11,042 nt of DNA from Rubrobacter sp. (GTDB lineage Bacteria > Actinomycetota > Rubrobacteria > Rubrobacterales > Rubrobacteraceae): NCBI GenBank assembly GCA_013817025.1, contig JACDDK010000017.1, positions 1 to 11,042 of the forward strand, given 5' to 3'. Of this stretch, positions 6,427 through 11,042 are shown one piece after another. The notes below the pieces were generated by a model that was given only the letters and a program-made list of their open reading frames with translations, was not told where the DNA came from and searched no databases. Position 1 is the first letter of the stretch, and every line of letters begins with the position of its first letter. The translations under genes and the position numbers were made by a program.

Positions 6427-7998
6427 CTAGTTTACTTTCTTGTTCTGGCCTTCCCACTCCTTGTCGCGCAGGACGAACTTCTGGACCTTGCCGGTGGAAG
6501 TCTTCGGTAGCTCACCGAACTCGACGGCGGCGGGGGCTTTGAAGCGGGCGATGTGCTCCTTGCAGAAGTCCATGATCTCCTGTTCCGTCGCCTCGTTGTC
6601 TTTCTTCAGGGTGACGAACGCCTTCGGGCGCTCGCCCCATTTCTCGTCGGGAATGGCGATGACGGCGGCTTCCATGACGGCGGGATGACGTTCGACGGCC
6701 TGCTCCACCTCGATGGTCGAGATGTTCTCGCCGCCGGAGATAATTACGTCCTTACTGCGGTCCCGGATCTCGACGTACCCGTCCGGGTGCCACACGGCCA
6801 TGTCGCCCGAGTGATACCAGCCGCCCGCGAACGCCTCCTCCGTCTCCTCTTCGTTGTCGAGGTAGCCCTTTGCGACCATGTTGCCGTGCATCATGATCTC
6901 GCCCATCGTATCGGCGTCTTGCTCAATGTCGTTCATGTCCTCGTCCACCACGCGCACGAGGTCCGCCGTGACATAACCCTGACCCTGCCGCGCCATGAGT
7001 CGCGCCCGCTCGTCTAGGTCGAGGTCCTCCCACTCCGGGTGGGTGCCGCTCGTGGTCATCGGGCCGTAGGTCTCGGTCAGACCGTAGATGTGCATGGGCT
7101 GGATGTTTAGCTCCAGCAAACCGCCGAGCAGGGTGGGGGATGGGGGAGCGCCGGCTATCGCGGCGACGATTGAGGTGTCGAGTTTGTGGGCGTTGTCGTC
7201 GTTTACAATACCTATCTGAACGGTCGGGGCGGCGCAGTAGTGCGTTATCTTCTCTCCCTTGAACTTCTCCCAGATGCGCGGCGCCTCCACCTTCCGCAGA
7301 CAAACGTGCGTCCCGGCGATGGCCGTCACCGCCCACGGATACGTCCAGCCGTTGCAGTGGAACATCGGGAGCGTCCACAGGTACTTGGTTTCGTAGTTCA
7401 TCCCGATCTCGATCACGTTGCCAAGCGCACTTAGGTACGCCCCGCGATGCGTGTACATCACACCTTTTGGTCGTCCCGTAGTCCCGGACGTGTAGTTGAT
7501 GGAGATGACTTCTTCTTCGTCCTCCAGAGCGATGTCGACCGGCTCGGGCGATCCCTCGGCAAGATAATCTTCGTAAGGATCACCGCTCTCACCCGTGTCG
7601 TCGATTCGGATGGTCTCGACGCCTTCCACGTCCGCGAGCAGCTCCTCAAGCTCCGCGTCCACGAAGACCATCTTGGACTTCGAGTGCTCGACGATGTACT
7701 TGACTTCGTCCTTACCGAGGCGCGTGTTGATCGCGACGAGCACGAGACCAGCGGCCGGCACGGCGAAGTGCGCTTCGAGCATTGGGGGGATGTTAAAGCA
7801 CAAGAACGCCACCCGGTCGCCCTTCTGAAGCCCCGCGTCCCGGAGCCGCGAGGAGAGACGGTTTACGCGCTCCTCCAGTTCGCGGTAGGTGTAGCGGCGC
7901 TCCTCGTGGACGACGGCGGTCTTATCGGGGAACATGCAGGCGCTGCGCCTGAGAAAGCTGTCGGGGGTAAGCTCGCTGCGGTATACCTTCTCGCTCAT
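6427..7998 (-). CDS. AMP-forming acyl-CoA synthetase
   Basis: This 523-residue enzyme of the ANL superfamily activates a carboxylic acid as acyl-AMP and transfers it to CoA. The phosphate-binding loop YTSGTTGRPKGV is at 169-180, followed by the LPMFHCNGW region, the A5 motif YGLTETYGP, the A7 motif GWYHSGD, the hinge DRSKDVIISGGENIS, and the catalytic lysine in PKTSTGKVQK (K504). All core motifs are intact and the length is normal. It resembles the medium/long-chain and plant AAE-type synthetases (LPMFHCNGW type), but the acid used cannot be read from sequence. ATG 7998 is preceded by GGAAAGGA about nine bases upstream. On the minus strand TATACT (8036-8031) is a possible -10 box without a clear -35. 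It is the first gene of the operon, with the PhzF-like and crotonase-like genes following at 7- and 16-base gaps. Confidence 0.92.
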   Translation of the reverse strand: MSEKVYRSELTPDSFLRRSACMFPDKTAVVHEERRYTYRELEERVNRLSSRLRDAGLQKGDRVAFLCFNIPPMLEAHFAVPAAGLVLVAINTRLGKDEVKYIVEHSKSKMVFVDAELEELLADVEGVETIRIDDTGESGDPYEDYLAEGSPEPVDIALEDEEEVISINYTSGTTGRPKGVMYTHRGAYLSALGNVIEIGMNYETKYLWTLPMFHCNGWTYPWAVTAIAGTHVCLRKVEAPRIWEKFKGEKITHYCAAPTVQIGIVNDDNAHKLDTSIVAAIAGAPPSPTLLGGLLELNIQPMHIYGLTETYGPMTTSGTHPEWEDLDLDERARLMARQGQGYVTADLVRVVDEDMNDIEQDADTMGEIMMHGNMVAKGYLDNEEETEEAFAGGWYHSGDMAVWHPDGYVEIRDRSKDVIISGGENISTIEVEQAVERHPAVMEAAVIAIPDEKWGERPKAFVTLKKDNEATEQEIMDFCKEHIARFKAPAAVEFGELPKTSTGKVQKFVLRDKEWEGQNKKVN

Positions 7999-8058
7999 GC
8001 TGTCGGGTCCTTTCCCTAGGGTCCTGGAAGAAGTATAAAGGCGAGGCGTCCACTCCCG

Positions 8059-8256
8059 CTAGGTTACCCGTGGGAGAAACGGGTTCTCGACCACCATCCC
8101 GTCGATGATTTGTTCGTGTTGCAAGTACTCGGCAAACAACCGGCCAGCCCTCGCCATCAGCGTCGCCTCGACTATAAGCGCGTCCCGGAATGAGAACGAC
8201 ACCAACCGACACCGGACGGTAGCGGCCAGGATGAGGGGGTGCGTCCACCCGAACAA
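8059..8256 (-). pseudogene. C-terminal remnant of a PIN-domain (VapC-like) toxin
   Basis: The 65 codons end in SFRDALIVEATL, then GRLFAEYLQHEQIIDG and VVENPF. This is the standard C terminus of PIN-domain ribonucleases (SFWDALIVEAAL, SEDLQHG, ENPF in typical members). The N-terminal half, with the first catalytic aspartate, is absent: the PIN-like sequence fades just upstream of AATVRCRLVSFSF. The acidic residue of the SEDLQ motif is replaced by tyrosine (AEYLQ), so even the remaining part looks inactive. No antitoxin gene is recognisable next to it. The gene ends about 60 bases ahead of the acyl-CoA synthetase start, on the same strand. The apparent start codon is probably meaningless. The family call rests on motif recognition. 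Confidence 0.65.
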
Positions 8257-8358
8257 GCGGGAGTTGGGAGAAGTCCCGGACGCGCTTCCGTTTCCTCCGG
8301 GGAGGACGGGACGGTCATTTTACGAGTCGCGTTCACGTAGAACTCTTATAAGACTTGC

Positions 8359-8372
8359 GCGCTCACGAGCGC
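8359..8372. repeat. 14-base perfect dyad GCGCTC-AC-GAGCGC
   Basis: GCGCTC (8359-8364) and GAGCGC (8367-8372) are exact inverted repeats around two bases. The loop is too short for an RNA hairpin, so if functional it would be a protein-binding site. It lies about seven bases after TATAAG (8347-8352), a possible -10 box with no -35, in the 215-base gap ahead of the aldo/keto reductase gene. In DNA this rich in G and C it could be chance. Confidence 0.25.
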
Positions 8373-8471
8373 CCGATCACGGCTCGTCGTCGGGCCGTTC
8401 GAGGTGGTGATGCTGCGGGTGGAGTCTGCGGCGGTGTAGGATATTCTCGGGAATCCAGGAAAGGACAAGGA

Positions 8472-9347
8472 ATGGAACATCGCGTGTTGGGACGGCTGGG
8501 ACGCGGGAACTCCGTGCTCATTTTTGGCGGGGCGGCGCTCGGTGAGATCACGGAGGATGCGGCGGACATCGCCATACAGCAGGCGCTCGACGTGGGTGTC
8601 ACGCACTTCGACACGGCGGCGGACTACGGCGACTCGGAGTTGCACTACGGGCGCTGGATGCCGGGGATCCGGGACCGCATCTTTCTCTCCACCAAGACCG
8701 GCGACCGCGAGAAAGACGCCGCCCGGCGCTCGATAGAGAACTCTCTGGAGCGTTTGCAGGTGGACGGGGTAGACCTGATCCAGCTTCACGCCGTCTGCGA
8801 CCTCGAAGACCTCGACCGCGCCACGGGTACCGGCGGCGCTCTCGAAGCCGCCATTGAAGCGAAGGAGGAAGGACTGGTCGGCGCGATAGGCATCACCGGC
8901 CACGGCCACGAAGCCCCCGCCGTACACCTCGAAGCGTTGCGCCGGTACCCGTTCGAGACGGTGCTCACGCCCTGGAATTACATACTCTCGACAGACGAAG
9001 ATTACCGCAGAGACTTCGAGGCGTTGGTCGGGGAAATACAGCGCCAGGACGCGGGTCTGATGACCATAAAGACGATATCGCGGCGCAACTGGCCGCAGGG
9101 CGATTCAACCGGGGATCAGAGATACGCCACGTGGTACGAGCCGTTCGACGAGCAACGCTACGTGGACGCGGCGGTCTCGTTCGTGCTCTCTTACCAGGAG
9201 ATCACCGGGATTGCGATGGTCGGGGATGTGGGCCTCATGCCGCTAATGCTCGAAGCTGAAGGCCGCCGCGTTTCGCGGGAGGAGGCCGGGGAAGTGCTGG
9301 CGGACGCGCCGGATTACTCGTCGCCGTTCATCACGGTGCCGTTCTAA
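8472..9347 (+). CDS. Aldo/keto reductase family oxidoreductase
   Basis: From ATG 8472 (after AAGGACAAGGA) the gene encodes 291 residues of an NAD(P)H-dependent aldo/keto reductase with a TIM-barrel fold. The catalytic tetrad is visible: D47 and Y52 in HFDTAADYGDSE (45-56), K75 in FLSTKTGD (71-78), and H106 in LIQLHAV (102-108). Barrel strands continue through VGAIGITGHGHEAP, TVLTPWNYIL and AGLMTIKTI, and the C terminus TGIAMVGDVGLMPLMLEA is in the place where other members bind the cofactor. The length is slightly short but has no internal gap. The frame is open upstream to 8355, but residues there are unlike the family, and the ribosome-binding site supports 8472. This is the only intact one of three aldo/keto reductase sequences in the window. 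The substrate is unknown. Confidence 0.9.
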   Translation: MEHRVLGRLGRGNSVLIFGGAALGEITEDAADIAIQQALDVGVTHFDTAADYGDSELHYGRWMPGIRDRIFLSTKTGDREKDAARRSIENSLERLQVDGVDLIQLHAVCDLEDLDRATGTGGALEAAIEAKEEGLVGAIGITGHGHEAPAVHLEALRRYPFETVLTPWNYILSTDEDYRRDFEALVGEIQRQDAGLMTIKTISRRNWPQGDSTGDQRYATWYEPFDEQRYVDAAVSFVLSYQEITGIAMVGDVGLMPLMLEAEGRRVSREEAGEVLADAPDYSSPFITVPF

Positions 9348-9402
9348 CCGCTACCGATACAATAGATTCGATGCGTTGATCCGCTAGAAAGAGAGGAACC
9401 TT

Positions 9403-9498
9403 TTGCAAACGGTCAAGTTCGGTAAGACTGGTCTGGACATAACGACGGTGGGCTTCGGGAGTTGGGCCATCGGGGGCAGCGGTTGGCGCGCCGCGTAG
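9403..9498 (+). pseudogene. Truncated aldo/keto reductase N terminus
   Basis: TTG 9403 follows a good GAGAGG (9391-9396). The frame encodes LQTVKFGKTGLDITTVGFG then SWAIGGSGW, the canonical first strand and glycine loop of a YajO-type aldo/keto reductase. After GGSGW the sequence departs from the family and meets TAG at 9496-9498. Only about 28 of roughly 320 residues remain; the catalytic tetrad is gone. The DNA immediately beyond reads as glycoside hydrolase in another frame, so a deletion has joined the two genes near 9480-9490. Start signals look healthy, so a 31-residue peptide might still be made. Confidence 0.8.
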
Positions 9499-10145
9499 AC
9501 GGTCAGGCAAACCGGCTCTATTTGGATCCCCTCTTCCGGGGCGCGTACCCGGAAGATGTACTCGCCCACTACCGCGAACGCGGCGTGGAGACGCCCCCCG
9601 TTCACGACGGGGACCTGAGCGTTATCTCCGCTCCGGTGGACTTCCTCGGCGTCAACTACTACTTCCGCCACAGCGTCCGAGACGCGCCCGAAGATGGCCC
9701 GTCGCAGATGCCTTTCTCCGACTTGAACGCCCGCACCATAGTCCCGCACGCCGCCGAGAAGACCGCGATGGGCTGGCCCGTGGATCCCGAGGGGCTCACG
9801 CGGATACTTGTTCGCATAAAAGAGGAGTACGCCGACATGCCCGTCTACGTCACCGAGAACGGCCGTGCCGTCCACGACTACGTCGACCCCGAGGGTGGTG
9901 TCGACGACGAGGAGCGCGTCTCGTACCTCGACGCCCATTTCCGGGCGGCGCGTGTTGCGATGGAGCGCGGGGTGGACCTGCGTGGGTACATGGTGTGGTC
10001 GCTGCTGGATAACTTCGAGTGGGCCGAAGGGTACTCCAAACGCTTCGGCATCGTCTTCGTCGACTACGGCACGGGGAAGCGCATCCCGAAGGCCAGCGCT
10101 CGGTGGTACGCGCAAGTCATCCGAAACAATGGCCCGGAAGATTAG
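9480..10145 (+). pseudogene. C-terminal half of a family 1 beta-glucosidase
   Basis: This frame encodes about 220 residues of a GH1 beta-glucosidase: RRVDGQANRLYLDPLFRGAY, then ISAPVDFLGVNYY, GWPVDPEGL, and MPVYVTENG with the nucleophile glutamate codon at 9855-9857. It ends with YMVWSLLDNFEWAEGYSKRF, the aglycone/glycone-site signature, and SARWYAQVIRNNG before the stop. Full-length enzymes are about 450 residues. The N-terminal half, including the acid/base glutamate of the TxNEP motif, is absent. The open frame extends back to 9462, but there it is only a shadow of the aldo/keto reductase fragment. No ribosome-binding site or sensible start exists for it, and half an (alpha/beta)8 barrel should not fold. 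The preserved codons and open frame suggest a recent deletion. Confidence 0.85.
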
Positions 10146-10218
10146 AGAGGATGTGGACGTGCTGCTGGAACAGACCGCCGAATCCTTGCGCGAGGCCATC
10201 GAGAAGACGGGCCTGTGA
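10129..10218 (+). CDS. Very short ORF or C-terminal remnant before galE
   Basis: An ATG at 10129 opens a 29-codon frame (MARKIREDVDVLLEQ, then TAESLREAIEKTGL) ending in the TGA that overlaps the galE start. It begins inside the end of the glucosidase remnant and is amphipathic and helical. It recalls the tail of a larger enzyme, such as a class III aminotransferase (EDVDxLLExTxExLREA), rather than a stand-alone protein. It may be the end of a third deleted gene, or it may simply couple translation to galE. I cannot assign a function. Confidence 0.35.
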   Translation: MARKIREDVDVLLEQTAESLREAIEKTGL

Positions 10219-11042
10219 AGCTGCTGGTGACGGGCGGTGCTGGCTACGTCGGAAGCGTGGTCGCGTCCCAACTCGTAGCCGCCGGTCACGAGACCGTCGT
10301 GCTCGACGACCTATCCAAAGGACACGAGGACGCCGTGCCAGAGGGAGCGCGGCTGGTCAAGGGGAACCTCCTCGACGAGAGATTCGTGCGCGGGATGCTC
10401 TCCGGGGGCTTCGACGGGGTGCTTCACTTTGCGGCGCTCTCGCTGGTCGGGGAGTCGGTCGAGAAACCTGAACTCTACTACCGAAACAACGTGTGCGGGA
10501 CGCTCGGTCTGCTGGAGGCGATGCGCGAGGCGGAGGTGGGGCGGCTGGTCTTCTCTTCGACGGCGGCGGTGTACGGGGAGCCAGAGGTCGTCCCCATTAC
10601 CGAGAATGAGCTGGCGATGCCGACAAATCCGTATGGCGCGACGAAGTTGGCGGTGGACCGTATGATCTCGGCCTATGCCGCCGCCTACGGGCTCGCCGCC
10701 ACGAGCCTGCGCTACTTCAACGTCGCGGGGGCGAGCGGGGGATTGGGAGAGGACCATGATCCGGAGACGCACCTGATACCGCTGGTCCTAAAAGCCGCCG
10801 CCAACGATACCGCCATAAAAATATTCGGCACTGACTACGCCACACCCGACGGCACAGCCGTCCGCGACTACATCCACATCGAAGACCTCGGACGAGCCCA
10901 CCTGCTAGCCCTCGAATCCTCGAAGCCCGGCGAGCACCGAATCTACAACCTCGGCAACGGCGCGGGCTTCTCCGTCAAGGAAGTCGTCGAAGCCGCCCGC
11001 CGGGTTACGGGACGCGAGATAGAGGCCGTCGAAGCCCCACGC
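10215..11042 (+). CDS. galE: UDP-glucose 4-epimerase, 3' end beyond the window
   Basis: The visible 276 residues form an extended short-chain dehydrogenase that interconverts UDP-glucose and UDP-galactose with bound NAD. The Rossmann glycine motif GGAGYVG is at 7-13, the cofactor acid in VVLDDLSKGH (28-37), HFAALSLVGESV at 71-82, SSTAAVYGEP with the catalytic serine/threonine at 114-123, and the active-site NPYGATK (Y140, K144). RYFNVAGASG and the late DGTAVRDYIHIEDLGRAHLL are typical of GalE. The start is GTG 10215, overlapping the TGA of the preceding short frame (GTGA). About 50 C-terminal residues lie outside the window. Position after a beta-glucosidase remnant fits a former sugar-use cluster. 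Confidence 0.93.
   Translation, partial: MKLLVTGGAGYVGSVVASQLVAAGHETVVLDDLSKGHEDAVPEGARLVKGNLLDERFVRGMLSGGFDGVLHFAALSLVGESVEKPELYYRNNVCGTLGLLEAMREAEVGRLVFSSTAAVYGEPEVVPITENELAMPTNPYGATKLAVDRMISAYAAAYGLAATSLRYFNVAGASGGLGEDHDPETHLIPLVLKAAANDTAIKIFGTDYATPDGTAVRDYIHIEDLGRAHLLALESSKPGEHRIYNLGNGAGFSVKEVVEAARRVTGREIEAVEAPR

Noticed and set aside
9358..9363. TACAAT as a promoter -10 before the truncated reductase (also TACAAT at 1461)
   Set aside because: No recognisable -35 hexamer at 15-18 bases in either case; not listed as a feature.
9384..10289. Reverse open frame of 301 codons opposite the glucosidase remnant
   Set aside because: The opposite strand carries unmistakable GH1 motifs; the reverse translation is a high-GC shadow with no family features.

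Overview
The window is high-GC chromosomal DNA from a bacterium, most likely an actinobacterium. A Rubrobacter-like host is my best guess, from the style of the aldo/keto reductases, the ClpS variant and the frequent GTG/TTG starts; this is recognition, not proof. No rRNA, tRNA, CRISPR array or insertion sequence was seen.

Layout. 1-997 (minus): the 5' part of a multi-pass membrane protein whose apparent start codon is GTC. 1107-1443 (plus): an aldo/keto reductase gene with its middle deleted. 1496-2644 (plus): a lipoprotein of the PQQ-dependent sugar dehydrogenase family, ending tail-to-tail on a clpS-type adaptor gene (2641-2970, minus). 3116-4838: a compact type II restriction-modification island of visibly lower GC, made of a PD-(D/E)xK nuclease gene, an overlapping small HTH (controller-like) gene, and a convergent DNA methyltransferase gene that closely resembles M.PvuII. 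4943-7998 (minus): a three-gene operon, transcribed acyl-CoA synthetase, PhzF-like protein, enoyl-CoA hydratase-like protein. 8059-8256 (minus): the tail of a PIN-domain toxin. 8472-9347 (plus): an intact aldo/keto reductase. 9403-10145 (plus): a chimeric scar joining the first ~28 codons of another aldo/keto reductase to the C-terminal half of a family 1 beta-glucosidase. 10215-11042 (plus): galE, running off the end.

How it fits together. The intact genes cover sugar oxidation and galactose metabolism, acyl-CoA activation and modification, and targeted proteolysis. The restriction-modification island sits between clpS and the acyl-CoA operon and looks acquired. Its order (nuclease, then HTH gene, then convergent methyltransferase) differs from the usual C-then-R arrangement. 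A possible C-box stands upstream of the nuclease, and the methyltransferase has a near-consensus promoter giving an almost leaderless mRNA.

A second theme is decay: at least three broken genes (two deletion scars and a PIN remnant) plus one gene with a lost start codon lie in 11 kb. This means either active deletion in this stretch or, less likely, assembly faults at the junctions.
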